Source of the DNA: Brachycybe producta
Taxonomy: Eukaryota > Arthropoda > Diplopoda > Playtdesmida > Andrognathidae
Assembly: GCA_036925085.1 (NCBI GenBank)
Contig: JAUPFP010000002.1
Span: forward strand, 2,812,550 to 2,876,549
Length of the DNA stretch: 64,000 nucleotides
Reading direction: 5' to 3'
Part shown: piece by piece, positions 40,114 through 52,161 of the stretch
Layout: each line of letters begins with the position of its first letter
Position numbering within the stretch: the first letter of the stretch is position 1
Notes under the pieces: model-generated
Databases searched by the model: none
What the model was told of the DNA's origin: nothing
Seen by the model: only the letters and a program-made list of their open reading frames with translations
Made by a program: the position numbers and the translations under genes

Positions 40114-41576
40114 AATAAACAAAACAAAACGTTTTTTATCTGTATTGTATCTAACAACATACAGCAAAAATACACCATGTTTTAATAAAGGTCTCAAAAG
40201 AAGTCATTATACTTAAAAATGTGTATTATTTAGGCTAATTATGTATCACATCAAATATGTACATTAGCATGTCATGCATATTTCAAGACAATGTGCACAT
40301 AAATTGGAATTTTACTTCCCAATATATTGAGAAAAAGTCAGTGATTTCTCAATATGGCCGAGAAAATGACAGATAGCCTATACCCAGATTAGATAAATAA
40401 AGTTGAAATCCTAACAAATCAACCTACAGATGAAGGGACTTCCATGAGATAAATTTTTGTGCACGTAAAATGCTAGCTAAAGCAGCATAGGAAAGGTTAC
40501 ACACGTTCATTCAAATGTTACATTCTCTTGATACAGCATTACTAAAAATTGATGTAACTTAGGAAATAATTGGCCAATCTTAACATTTAAATAATAAAAA
40601 TGTTCACAATGAATGTGTCTTGAAGTTACATGTAATGTTAAAATCACGCATCTGTACTGCTTAAAATAATATATTTAGCGAAATACACAATTTTTAATGA
40701 AGTTCTCCAGAAAATTCATCATATCTAAAAATGTGGACGTTTTATGTTAATTATATATGACATGAAATATGTGCAGTGTACTGTCATACATATATGGCTT
40801 GTGGTTCCCAAGATATTAAGAAAAAACTTAAGTCAGCCATTTTCTAAGATGGCCGCCAAAATGGCGTCGTGCCGAAGTGCCTCCATGTCTCAAATCAAGT
40901 CGTTTACATAGTTCTTCATATCTGCCAAGTTTGGTGCTTTTAACACAAAGTGCACAATCAACTTAACAAGCTACTGGACTATAATATAAATTTTATTTTT
41001 AATAAAACCGCGAAAAGCGCAGATTTTGAAGACGCTTATACGGTTTTAGTTTTTCATCGAAAAACCGCTGTTTTCGGTTTCGGTGTAAACCGAAATCTTT
41101 CAATCTCTAGTTCAAGGAATGCAAAATAATATGTTCACAAGGTTCAGGTTAAATTTCAAGTACGAAGTTATTTTTTTTTAATGTGGGCCGTTTTTTTCCT
41201 TTTTATATATATATTTTTTTTTTAAGATTTCTGTTTTTTTTTTGGACAACGAGTTGTGTGTCCACACAAAGAAAACGTGCTCTGTAAAACTTGTATAGAT
41301 ATGAGCTCGATGATCTCTTGTGGCCGCAATCACCATTAGATTTTAGAATGTAGCCCACCTGAATGTGTATTAGAAATTGACATATTGTGGGGCAACTGTA
41401 TGTATGTATGTATGTGTGTGAATGACCAAACTTTGCATGGTCAACGAAGCGCGAGGTTGGTAATTTGCAAGCCACACCCAACTATGTTTTTTTTTATTGT
41501 CATGTATACCATAAGTAGTAGTACATGTTCATATTATGTGCATAAATTTGTATTTTTATTCCTACGTAATGTTTTC

Positions 41577-41982
41577 TTATACCTAGTACACACCTGATAA
41601 TTTAAATGCATTTAAATGATAAATGTGTTTTACGGAGCTCTGTGAAGGACAAACTAACAATATGTCGAATTCAATTTATTCAGTTTATCTGAAAATATTG
41701 AGTTAATACTTAAAATATAATTATAGAAACTATTGGCAAAATATTAATTTAGTATTTCAATTAAAAATTGACTTTTATTATTAATATTTTAAATTGAAAT
41801 ACTAAATCAGTATTTGTCAATAGTTTCTATAATTATATTTTAAGTATTAACTCAATATTTTCAGATTATTAACTGAATAAATTGAATTCGACGACATATT
41901 GTTTGTTTGCCCTTCACAGGGCTCTGTAGAAGACGTTTATTATTTAAATGCATTTAAATTATCAGGTGTGTACTAGGTATAA
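41577..41982. mobile_element. Palindromic foldback with CCTAGTACACACCTGATAA termini
   Basis: It starts TTATACCTAGTACACACC and ends GGTGTGTACTAGGTATAA, pairing over almost 200 bp per arm: TTTAAATGCATTTAAAT, GAGCTCTGTGAAGGACAAAC, AATATTGAGTTAATACTT. Confidence 0.8.
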
Positions 41983-42447
41983 CTTATGTGTGTATAAGGT
42001 ATTAGGCCTACTCATTAATATTTAAACAATTTTTCAACGTAAAAAAATATTAAACAAGAGTGTTTAAGTTTTAGAAGGGAGTGTGTCGCAGATGCAAAAA
42101 AACTATATTCGAGTAATTTAATGCAAATTCATGCAAAATTCTTTACCCGGTTTACAGTGTTGGGAGAAAATGCTTTTAAAAAAGCATTTTAAATAAAATA
42201 CAAAATAGTTTCATTGAAAATGTAGTTAAATTAATATACAAAATACGAAGTTTTACTTTTATTTAAAATACAAAATACAAAATAATTTCAAAAAAGTATT
42301 TAAAATACTAAAATATTTACTTCATCGTGTATGTCTTGAGGAGTAATAACTATTGGAAGCCCTTCTATTTCTTCTTGGAATTACTGTCGAAGCTGCATTT
42401 GAGGACAACCTTTCAACAGGGGGAATATGCAACTTAAGTTGCAGTCA
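41983..42447. other. Intronic sequence, nothing recognised
   Basis: TAAAATACAAAATA-type low-complexity sequence at 42180-42310; no gene or repeat signal otherwise. Confidence 0.4.
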
Positions 42448-43270
42448 ACACAGGCGATTAAAAACCGGGACGAACAGAAGTTGGCTCCGCCCTTTTTATG
42501 ACGAACGCAACTTCCACAAAGAGTGCTAGCATTGTTTTTCTATTGAGCCCATAGACCCAATGTTAAAGAAAAAATGTTAATTTTTAAAATACACACTGGC
42601 GCAGTATGTTTATTTTTCATATTTAAAGTTGTCCAATATTAAGTTTTCAAAGTGCAATGTGCACCTTAAATGTATGCTGATCGAGTGATAGAATGACAAA
42701 AAATTGGTAAGTGCGGTTATATTTTTAAAAACTACTTTAAAATCGCAAATTTGTAACTCTTATTTTAATCTCCATTGAGTACGCCCAAATAAGAAAAAAA
42801 CATCCATTAAAATGCTTGTAAAAATACGTAAAAATAATTTTAAAAACCAGAAAAAAATCAGCACATGCGCCAATGTGTTGGCTTCACTGTGGTTTAATTG
42901 TGTTTTTAAAAATTATTTTTAGGTATTTTTACTAGCAATTTTAATGGATGTGTTTTTCTTACGAACGCGCGTACTCAATGAAGTTGAACAAAAGAGTTAG
43001 AAATTCGCGATTTGGAAATACTTTTTAAAAATAGAACCGCACTTACCAATTTTTTGTCATTCTATCACTCGATCAGCATATATTTAAGGTGCACATTGCA
43101 CTTTGAAAACTTAATATTGGACAAATTTAAATATGAAAAATAAACATATTGCCGCGACTGTGTATTTTAAAAATTAACATTTTTTTCTTTAAATTTGGTT
43201 CTATGGGCTCAATAGAAAAAAATGTTGCTAGCGCCCTTTGCGGACATTTTGCGATGTAGCTTCTTGACTT
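42448..43270. mobile_element. Chimera: half Mutator-like MITE joined to TTAA-type foldback
   Basis: 42448-42512 is the left half of the CAGGCA/GGCTCCGCCC MITE up to GACGAACGCAACTTC. It switches at once to CACAAAGAGTGCTAGC, inside the left arm of the TTAA foldback. The foldback then continues through both arms to GCGATGTAGCTTCTTGA at 43270. The missing MITE half and foldback terminus imply a deletion or recombination at this point. Confidence 0.65.
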
Positions 43271-43687
43271 TGTTTTGCATTTTTTCTTTAAATACCTCCT
43301 CTTGTTTGCTGATCGAGACGAGATAAACTACCATTCATATATAAGGTAATTTTCATACTCGTATATTGAATACAGTAAAACATGTAAACACATTCATATG
43401 AAATTAATTCAATTCTGGATTAGCTAATAGGCCTAATGGAATTGACTCCTCTTTACCCAATTAAGTTAAGTGCACAGGCCTGTTGCACAATATCCTTTTT
43501 TTTCTTCTCACAGCAACAGATTAATTTTTGGATTGACACTGTAATAAACAACGAACAATAATTTAATATAAATTCCATATTGAAATTAGAAGTCTGACAA
43601 ACTACTACTTCGACTCCTTGAGTAGCATATTAATTATTTGCATTGTAGGCCTATTTATTATGTATTTCATACCATTTGTGTAGCCTG
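43271..43687. other. Intronic sequence, nothing recognised
   Basis: AT-rich, no exon or repeat signal. Confidence 0.4.
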
Positions 43688-44025
43688 TTAAGCCTCGTTT
43701 TCACGGGCGATAGTTCTATCGTGAGAGTAACTGTTATGAAAGTTGTGATAGTTCACTCTCACGATAGCAACTGTCTACACGTCTTGAAGTAGCGTGATAG
43801 TTCTGTCATGACAGTGTGATACTTCACAGATATCATTGAGTCAACAACAGTGTTGTCTCTCTCTCTCTCCAGAAGCCAAATTTCCCTACAAAGTGGATAT
43901 TTCCCTACAAGTGGTCACTCAATAACTGTTACTATTGCGATAGTATACTATCGCAGCAGTGTGATAGTGACTATCATGGCGATCGTTGCTCTCATGACAG
44001 CAACTATCGTGAAAACGAGGCTTTA
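43688..44025. mobile_element. CTCGTTTTCAC foldback MITE, compact copy
   Basis: TTAAGCCTCGTTTTCACGGG at left and GTGAAAACGAGGCTTTA at right. Repeated ACTATCG and GTGATAGT motifs throughout. It is the simplest copy of the family that forms the 34-35.5 kb cluster. Confidence 0.75.
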
Positions 44026-44570
44026 GTGATGGGGGGCAATTTCATGAAATTTATTTTGTTGAAATATTTCATTAAATTTATGAAAAAGTTGTGAAATATA
44101 TTGAAAAAAGTTGTAAAATTAATTGAGATCCATGAAATATAAAACAAGATAATTACATCAGTTTACATTAACTTTATACATGTATACTAATTTCTCACAT
44201 AATGCGACTAATGATTGTAGAATCATTAAGACATTATTGTTTGAAATTGTAAAGTTATGCATCTTCAATTTTTTTAATATTCTGTATTTATCTCATAATT
44301 AAGTAGGGCTCGGATTTTTATGCAATATCAAGCAAATGTTCACCACTAGCATAGTCATGCGAACCACGAAGAAATAGTTAATACTTTTTTTTACAAATTA
44401 AATTTTGTTCTTTATCTTAAGTATCAGTGACGTCTATATAATCAGCTAAATTTGACGTTAGTATACTTGCGAGCGTGTGTGTCCTTGAGAAAGTAGGCCT
44501 ATGTTAATACTCCGTTGTCACGCCATGAGGGGATGGAAATTGGACATATGCTACGTACACTTGTACATGC
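44026..44570. other. Intronic sequence, nothing recognised
   Basis: GAAATATTTCATTAAATTTATG-type AT-rich sequence; no coding signal. Confidence 0.4.
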
Positions 44571-45180
44571 TACTTAATACCTTGTACACACATGAATTCA
44601 AATTAAATGTGTTTTGGTGAATTATACGCAGAATCCAGTTAAGGACATGAACACCAAATAAAAATTTATTTTTATTATTAACATTTTAAATTGAAATACT
44701 AAACCAATATTTTGTCAATAGTTTATATAATTATATTTAAGTATTAACTCAATATTTTCAGATTATTAACTGGATAAATTGAATTCGACATATTGTTTGT
44801 TGCCCTTCACGGGGCTCTGTAGAACACGTTTATAATTTAAATGCATGTAAGTTATCAGGTGTGTACTAGGTATAATACCTTCGACACATGCACATGCACA
44901 GTTAAATGCATTTAAATATTAAACACGTTCTACAGAGCCCTGTGAAGGGCAAACGGACAATATGTCGCATTCAATTTATTCAGTTAATAATCTCAAAATA
45001 TTGAGTTAATACTTAAATATAATATATAAACTATTGACAAAATATTGATTTAGTACTTCAATTTAAAATAATAATAAAGTCAATTTTTATTTGGTTCATT
45101 TCCTTAACTGGATTCCGTATAATTCACCTAAACACATTTAATTTGAATTCATTTAGCTCATGTGTGTACAAGGTGTAAGG
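44571..45180. mobile_element. Foldback, inside-out relative of 41577-41982
   Basis: The outer arms are TACCTTGTACACACATGAATTC and GAATTCATTTAGCTCATGTGTGTAC. The centre near 44870-44890 holds GTGTGTACTAGGTATAATACC. The AAATTGAAATACTAAA, AATATTTTCAGATTATTAACT and GGGCTCTGTAGAAC blocks are those of the 41.6-kb element but run from outside to centre in reversed order. Confidence 0.65.
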
Positions 45181-45965
45181 GTAGGTAGAGATGATCAATT
45201 CCGGTCTGGTAATCGTTGATTATGTTTCAAAATCGCCACAGACCTTCGATCAATTTCTATCAGTTTTTCTTTGATTTTCTTTTGAAATTGGAATTTGTAT
45301 CATCTGTATTTAGCTTAACGTGAAAGAGAATTAATGTCATGTTGATGTTAATTTCTCCTGCGTACATGAGAAATTCATTTTCATAGATGAGGGAAGGGGG
45401 TGATTTCCAGCGCCACTGCGTGGGTATAAGGCGCCCTTGTGCAAACTCATAAAGGCGCCCCTCGACAAGAAAAAGGGGGGCTTCTGGGGCCAGCTGAGCA
45501 CTCCTGATACATTTTTAGAGCTTTTAGAGCATTTAAATATTTTTCGACTTTTGGTCGTTTTTTTTTTTTGAAAAAAAAAAGCCAAAAACTATATAGTCTT
45601 CACTTTTGACCCATTTATTTTTTCTAATTTTAAAAATTCTTGAAACCTTAATTGTGCTTTTTCAAGCATTTTGGGACTTTTGGGGCCAGTTGTGTGCTCC
45701 TGAGGCATTTTTAGAGCTTTTAGAGATTTTAGGGCAAATATCCCTTTAGGGCAAATGTTCCTTTAAGGCAATTGGCTTTATGGCATGTCCATAGGGCAAG
45801 TGTCTTGTGTCTTTAGGGCAAATTCTTATGTGATATATCCTTTTAATTTTTAATTTGAGAAAGTTTCAACAAGTGCTTTAATACTTAAAATAATATATTT
45901 ATGTATATTATATATATTTATGTATATATATTTTTTATTATATTATAAGCCAGGTCTGTGTGTGT
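45181..45965. other. Intronic sequence with TTAGGGCAA cluster
   Basis: A GCGCCCTTGTGC...AAGGCGCCCCTCGAC block lies at 45430-45460. 45729-45815 contains TTTAGGGCAAATA, TTTAGGGCAAATGTTCC and similar, related to 14455-14620. TATATATTTATG repeats at 45895-45940. No gene. Confidence 0.4.
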
Positions 45966-46448
45966 CTGTGTAACATGGGAATTTATATAAATTTAAATGA
46001 ATGAACCACTTTTTTTCTCAAGGTCAACTATATGTTGCGCACTCCCCATCCAAGAGCCCCATGATATTAAATTGGAGAGGGGAAAAGGTTGGAAAGTGTA
46101 GAAGGGGAGAGAGAAAAAGTGGAAAGGGGTGACTGAAAGTGAAATGAAAGGAGTAAAAAAGGAACAAACGATGCGCATGCGCACACCAGAGAAAATGAAA
46201 AACTCATTTTCTCTTTCAAATATAAAAAGGGGAGGGGATAATAGTAGCAAAATTAAACTACAGTTTATCACAGACAATTGTGCCCAGCATTAGAATTTCT
46301 TTTGCTCAGCCCTTTTATGAACGTCATCAATTTCTAATTGGTTTGTTACTTGGTGTGACGTCATAAAAGGGCGGAGGAAAAGAAATTCTAATGCTGGGCA
46401 CAATTGCCTGTGAATTTTGCTCCCGTCATTTATGACGGGTTACCCCAA
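45966..46448 (-). mobile_element. TGGGGTAACCCGTC element, copy 2
   Basis: The reverse complement of 37742-38240: on + it ends GCTCCCGTCATTTATGACGG then GTTACCCCAATAG. It has the same internal Mutator-like MITE (46272-46424) at the same internal position, so that MITE was already present before this element copied itself. The ORF at 45993-46277 and its counterpart in copy 1 encode similar peptides but look non-coding (C/T-rich tract). Confidence 0.65.
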
Positions 46449-47109
46449 TAGTTAATTATCTTCTTTTTTAAATTTAAAGTTGAAAATAAAATTCTGAAAG
46501 TCTCGTGTGAAATTTGCATGAATTTCATAGGATATTTCAACTGAAATTTTGCAAGTGACAAAAAGGAAGAGGAAAAAAAAATTCTGATGAGAAGATACGT
46601 TTGTATTCCAAATGTGTTGTTGCTTGATTAACATTCATATCACGTTTAGCTCATTGCTTTTTTTAATACAGGTATTGTTATTTTCAACAACACACAAAAA
46701 AAGATAGGTCACATTTCAGGATTCAGGATATCTCCAAACGCCAAAAATTCAGGGTTAACATGATCGAATGATGAATAGATGATTTAATCAGATTCGTGTT
46801 TAAATTGCTGAACAAATAAAATCACCATTTAAAAATAAAATGAAATGCAGTTTATGAAAAGGAAGAACGATATTGTCATATTATGAAAAAAAAAAAAAAA
46901 GAAATCATGGAAATATTTTTCTATGAAACTTGGGATCGAGAGTTAACAATTGCAAGGTGGTTGACATTATTCATGCTATTAGAACGATGATAACACAGGG
47001 TGAGAAAACTCGCACGTAATTGTTTTTTTTTTTTAAATAATCGGATTTTACTTAAATCAAGAAATTGATTTTTGTCATTAAGAATTAAAAAAAAAAATAT
47101 TGTATTACA
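46449..47109. other. Intronic sequence, nothing recognised
   Basis: AT-rich; no coding or repeat signal. Confidence 0.4.
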
Positions 47110-47890
47110 TTAAGAGGCTACATCGCAAAATTACTTCGAAAAATCTCCGCAAAGAGCGCTAGTATCGTTTTTCTATTGAGCCCATAGACCCAATGTTAAA
47201 GAAAAACATGTTAATTTTCAAAATACACAGTCGCGGCAATATTATGTTTATTTTTCATATTTAAAGTTGTCCAATATTAAGTTTTCAAAGTGTAATGTGC
47301 ACCTTAAATAGATGCTGATGGAGTGATAGAATGACAAAAAAATTGGTAAGTGCGGTTCTATTTTTAAAAACTCTTTCAAAATCGCGAATTTCTAACTCTT
47401 ATGTTAAACTCCATTGAATACGTGCTCGTAAGCAAAAACGTCCATTAAAATGCTCATAAAAAAATACCTAAAAATAATTTAAAAAAAACAAACAATTAAA
47501 CCACAGTGAAGACAACACATTGACGCATGTGCTGATTTTTTTCTGGTTTTTAAAAATTATTTTTACGTATTTTTACGAGCAATTGAATGGATGTTTTTTT
47601 TTGCTTATTTGGGCTTTATTGGAGTTTAAACATATGAGTTAGAAATTCGTGATTTTGAAATAGTTTTTAAAAATATAACCGCACTTACCAATTTTTTGTC
47701 ATTCTATCACTCGAAAACTTTGAAAACTTAATATCGGACAACTTTAAATATGAAAAATAAACTTATTTCCGTGACTGATTGTGTATTTTAAAAATTAACA
47801 TTGGGTCTATGGCCATGCTCAATAGAAAAACGATGCTAGCGTTCTTTGCGGAGATTTTTCGAAGTAATTTTGCGATGTATAGCCTCTTAA
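47110..47890. mobile_element. TTAA-flanked foldback MITE, full-length intron copy
   Basis: TTAAGAGGCTACATCGC at left and TAGCCTCTTAAC at right, with TTAA at 47110-47113 and 47887-47890. The arms include GAGCCCATAGACCCAATG, AGTCGCGGCAATAT and their mirrors. It is the cleanest copy of the family in the window. Confidence 0.85.
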
Positions 47891-48630
47891 CTCCTAAAGT
47901 CCCCTTTTTTTCTTGCATCTTTTTTTTTTTGATTATAAATATCATCCGATTTTTTTATATCTTTAAGTCATGTGAATGAAATAAAACGATTTGAAACAAT
48001 TCTCGCCTAATAGAAGTTAACACTTTTTTTTATTTTAGGCAACAAATTAAATAAAAATTGCCTGTGGCTTTTTTTTTCTAAGCCTGTTGAATACCTTTCT
48101 TAGGCCTACTATGCTTTTCGGTGACAAGTAACCTTATTCATGGATGGATGTGTGTTTGGCCTTCTTATTAGCCTTGGCACCAATGATGTATACTTTTAAA
48201 ATAAACAAAATATATTTAGGTTTCACAATTAACAGTATTTTATTTTTGTCTATCCAATGATTGATACTTTTTTTGGTAAATAATTTTGAACAATTTGTTC
48301 AAAATAAACAACATTCTGTTCCGCATTTTTGTTTTAAATTTGTATATACGTCAATTTTGATAATTACTGAATACAATACGTATGCAACTTTCCGTGAAAA
48401 AATATTAATTTATTACACATGTATCGGATAAATAATTTTTATCATGTTATTATGCCAAATAATAACAATAGTAATTCAAATAGCAATTTAAATAGAAATA
48501 GACTCTCGGTTGGTCCTTTTCATTATGTTAATATTTTTTTGAAATTAAACTGGGTGGATCATATAAATCTTTGAAATATTTATTTGTGAAGGGAACAAAA
48601 TTTAATATTTTAAGTATGAAACCCTGGAGT
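47891..48630. other. Intronic sequence, nothing recognised
   Basis: AT-rich; no coding or repeat signal. Confidence 0.4.
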
Positions 48631-48912
48631 ACGGAGCCCTGTAAAGGACATGCGAGATTTTTTTTTTTAAATCTCGACATGTCGACTTTAATTCTAACCT
48701 AAAAAAGCCATTTGCCCTAAACCCACTTGTCCTAAAGCCATTTGCCCTAAAGACGCGTGTCCTAAAACCATTTCCCCTCATTTTACCAAAGTTTTTAACA
48801 GTTTTTTTAGGTTAGAATTCGAAAGATTCTGAAGACGAAAAAAGCGCAAAGATTCGAGTTTTCGAATCTCGAATATTTCTCAAGATTCGAGGATTAAAAT
48901 GGCCCATCCCTG
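48631..48912. repeat. Mixed remnants: GAGCCCTGT foldback, TTAGGGCAA unit, GATTCGAG MITE
   Basis: CGGAGCCCTGTAAAGGACATG and AATCTCGACATGTCGACTTT (48631-48690) are followed by CCATTTGCCCTAAA repeats (48705-48778), then TTTACCAAAGTTTTTAACAG to TTCTCAAGATTCGAGG of the GATTCGAG MITE. Confidence 0.5.
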
Positions 48913-49144
48913 ATATAAACCATTTCAATCACTGAATACCGATAATAGGCCTATCGATTGGCCCCTCCCAGACCGGAATTCTGCTTGCGCCACTGATGTT
49001 TATTGTGTTGTTTGTTTCGCGAAGTAGGGGTGGCAAACTCAAGGACCGCCCAGGGCGGTACGATTCCCGTACGAACTCTAGTTACGCCACTGTCTCGGCA
49101 TGTCGGCCATGTTAATTATGCTATGTGGCGCACACCATACTCTA

Positions 49145-49540
49145 AAGGCGCATTCACACTAGGCTGGTTTACAAGCCGCTGGTTGCTGATGGCTATTAGC
49201 AGCAACAGCAAGCAGCGGCTGCCTTGGGTTCACACTTGTTCAGTCACCGCTGGTATTAGCAGCGCAAGTCATCCAATCACCGTCTTGCAAAAACACAAAA
49301 TCTAACAACAACCAACCCAAGCAGTGGAGTTGAATTCAACTACCCACTAGTGCCACTACTAGCGACAAAGGGTTCACACTAGCTGGTAGCTGCTAAAGTT
49401 GGACATGTTTAACTTCACCAGCCGCTGTTAAAATCACTGCGTGCGGGAGAAAGCAGCTGCCTGGTAGCAGTTCACACTGTGCTGCTAGAGGGCTACAACC
49501 AGCCAGCAGCTGGTAACGCAGCCCTTGTGTGAATGCGCCA
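49145..49540. mobile_element. PIF/Harbinger-type MITE, TAA target
   Basis: The ends are GGCGCATTCACACTAGG and CTTGTGTGAATGCGCC. TAA flanks the left end directly and follows after one base at the right, matching the 3-bp target of this superfamily. Internal CAGCAGC/GCTGCTG-type repeats. It interrupts a foldback whose uninterrupted form is at 26805 and 53685 (CATACTCTAATAATTAAA-like). Confidence 0.6.
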
Positions 49541-49544
49541 TAAT

Positions 49545-50035
49545 CAGCAGTCGCCAACCGGTGATCCGTGTACCACTGGTGGTCCGCGAGGAATTGTTGG
49601 TGGTCCGCAGAAAAATCTGGACAATATTTGCATTTTTTTTTTGTTTTATTAATAATAAAACCAAAAAAATATTCCAAGAAATTTTTATATTCTGAATGAC
49701 AATTTTCGCCTTTATATTGCACTAAATTCACGAAATGTACTAGAGTCTAGTACAGTTCTCGTAAAATACGGCGGCACGCGAGAGCTACATTTCGTTCAGT
49801 TTCCCCCCACCACACGCTTCTCCCCTAAGCTTCAATTATTTTCTAATAATTAAACTAACTTTAATAATTTTGTTACAATTAAACAATCTTTAAAGATTTT
49901 CTGTTAATAAAATGGAAGTTATCTGATCATTATTTGACAAACGTATTTATCTTTTTTTTTTTAAAAAATCATATTAGTGGTCCATGGGATTTTGAATTTA
50001 GTGGTCCGTGAGGTCCGAAATGTTGGCGACCGCTG
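49545..50035. mobile_element. hAT MITE with perfect 8-bp TSD GCCATAAT
   Basis: The termini are CAGCAGTCGCCAACCGGTG and TGTTGGCGACCGCTG; GCCATAAT stands on both sides (49537-49544, 50036-50043). Subterminal GGTGGTCCGCGAGG and GGTCCGTGAGG. Its duplication includes the end of the preceding MITE, so it inserted later. Confidence 0.88.
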
Positions 50036-50212
50036 GCCATAATAATGAAATTATTGCTACTAATGATGGTTTCGTTGGTATTTTTTCGTTCTTATTCTAC
50101 ATCATTTTCTACATTATATTTATTTAACCCGTGATGCTTTGCAAATAGCTGAGATAATAAAAATACTATTAAATATTAAAAAGTTACAAATTTATTGTTG
50201 CTTTTTTTACAG

Positions 50213-50317
50213 ATTGGAACTTTAGAAAACTATTATCTATTTGAGCATCATCATATATCAAGGAGATCATTAGATAAAAGTCATCAGCATCACTCATTAC
50301 TGGAGAACGAAGCAAAA
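50213..50317 (+). CDS. Proprotein convertase, coding exon 2 (prodomain)
   Basis: 35 codons between acceptor TTTTTACAG and donor AAA|GTAAGT, phase 0 at both ends. It encodes IGTLENYYLFEHHHISRRS, closest to the IGSLENHYLFKH prodomain segment of PC1 and the IGALKDYYHFYH segment of PC5. RRS at the centre matches the internal prodomain cleavage region. It follows exon 1 after a 24.5-kb intron. Confidence 0.9.
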
Positions 50318-50355
50318 GTAAGTTTTCAATAAAAGTATTTCGAGAACTAACAAAA

Positions 50356-51050
50356 TTACGGAGCCCTGTTGAGGACATGGAATATTTTTTTAATCTCGTC
50401 CAGACGAAGATACTACGTCTGGTCTGGATGAAAGGATGGACATTGTAGTTTGACTCTTAAAACCCGAAACTGAATTCATATAGAATTGGAGAAACACTAT
50501 ACTATTTTATATCGGTGATTAGATGGTGTCACGTTAAATTAAGATTCTTGTAGGGGTTTGGGAGGGGGCTGGGGTAGTCGCTGCCCCCAGAATGTAAAAA
50601 AAATCACATGATTTAATTTTAAAAAAAATGATTATGTTGTTCCGCATCCATGTAGAGTACAGCGTTCAGCCAATTATTTACGCATTCTGTTTCAGGGTTT
50701 AGAGTTACCCCACTATTAGGCTTTGCCACCTTAACCTTTTTTGTGGAGGACATTCCTCCGTTCATGAAGAAATGTCCTCCGGCCAGGACCGTCCTCTACG
50801 AAGGCAAACATGTCCTCCTCACAATAAATTGTATAACTACTGAAATACGTTCGTGGAGGACGAGGACCGGCCTGAGAACAGTTCTTTCGAATGGAGGACT
50901 GTCCTCCACAGGTAGCAAGCCTAACCACAATATTTATCTGTTCATTCTTTCATCCTGACCCGACTTACTGTCACATCCGGACAACTTAGTATCTGGTCCG
51001 GACTAGATAACAAAATATTTCATGTCCTCAACAGGACTCTGTACAAAATG
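50356..51050. mobile_element. Inverted-repeat element with GAGCCCTGTTGAGGACATG termini
   Basis: GGAGCCCTGTTGAGGACATGG at left and CATGTCCTCAACAGGACTC at right. Nested within: a TCTTAAAACCCGAAAC / TTTCAGGGTTTAGAG inverted unit (50415-50710) and a GTGGAGGAC / GTCCTCCAC palindromic unit (50740-50915). Confidence 0.6.
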
Positions 51051-51381
51051 ACAATAGTTGTTCATTTGTTGATTTAAAAGAAATTTTTATGGAATTATTC
51101 ATTTTAAAATTAAATTGTTAATTTGATTATATTGGATAAATTAAATTGAATACACAGCAATGCAATGGACAAAAAATTCTTTGAAAACTTAAACTGATTT
51201 TAAAAGATTCTTTGGGCGCTGATTTCAGAACAAAATAGTGAGCATTTTTTCATAACATGATATTTAAATTTCCCAGTTTACAATATGGCTATTGTTATGC
51301 ATACATTAGCTATAGGGTTTTCATTACCGGTTTTATATCGTTACTGGTAAGGTTTTATATCGTTACTGGTAAACCGGTATT

Positions 51382-52070
51382 ATGTTACATTACAATTACA
51401 GTCACAATTAGTACTCTGCTAGCAGCCAAATAGGCCTATGGCAGAGGGACATAAAGTCCATATGCAGCATTAAGCATTGTCAAGTACATATACATGTACA
51501 TATATAAAAACAGAATGAATATATAAATGTCAATCCCACAAAACAAAATTATTCCCATTCACCACTGACTCAGGAAGAGCGTTCCATTGTCTTATAACTC
51601 TAGGAAAAAAAGACCAATAATATGAATCTGTCCTAGCAAAAATCTCCCTAATTTTTTTAAGAGTGGTCAGCCCTGCCCATATATAGTGCTTTATGAATAT
51701 CACTGGACTGCGGTTTAGAACAATCACCACGTGTAATTTTTCCAAACAATTTCAAACTTAACTCAGCCCTGCGATGTGCCAAACTATGCCATTGTAGCAC
51801 TGACAGCATCTCAGTGACACTACCTGTAAATTTGTGCCTGATACAAACAAACCTAGCTGCCTTACGCTGAACCATTTGAACTGAATGAATGTGTGTGACA
51901 GTGAGGATTCCATACACAGCAGCAATACTCAAGATGAGGCCAAACCAATGCTTGATAGGCAATAGTTTTAACTTGTACTGGGCAGGGTGCCCAATGTCCT
52001 TTGACTAAAACGAAGCATTTGTAAAGCTTTCCCAGTAACACCATCAATGTGTTTTTTCCAAGAAAGATAT
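51382..52070 (-). pseudogene. 3' end of LINE (CR1/L2/Rex-like), copy 1
   Basis: Same family as 55815-58990. On the - strand it encodes pieces of the region after the reverse transcriptase: YQALVWPHLEYCCCVWNPH, VQMVQRKAARFVC, LSVLQWHSLAHRRAELSLKL and FFPRVIRQWNALPESVV, in at least three frames because of indels. The 3' tail has TGTAATTGTAA-type repeats at 51382-51400. The 5' truncation at about 52070 is typical of LINE insertions. Confidence 0.8.
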
Positions 52071-52161
52071 TACTGGTAAATTGACCTTTCAATACTGGTT
52101 TTTGGTAAAACGTTTAATATTAAATTTTAGAGTTGACCAATATTTAAGAACCACTGAGTTT

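Larger units (their letters stand above)
37370..40992. repeat. Large inverted duplication with SINE in each arm
   Basis: The left arm (37370-38974, less the insertion at 37742-38323) is mirrored by the right arm (39875-40992). Shared landmarks: AGCACCAAACTTGGCAAATATGAAG near 37431 against CTTCATATCTGCCAAGTTTGG near 40912; TTGGCCAATTATTTCCT near 38318 against AGGAAATAATTGGCCAA near 40560; and one SINE per arm. The spacer is about 900 bp. The arms have drifted, so the event is not recent. Confidence 0.75.
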
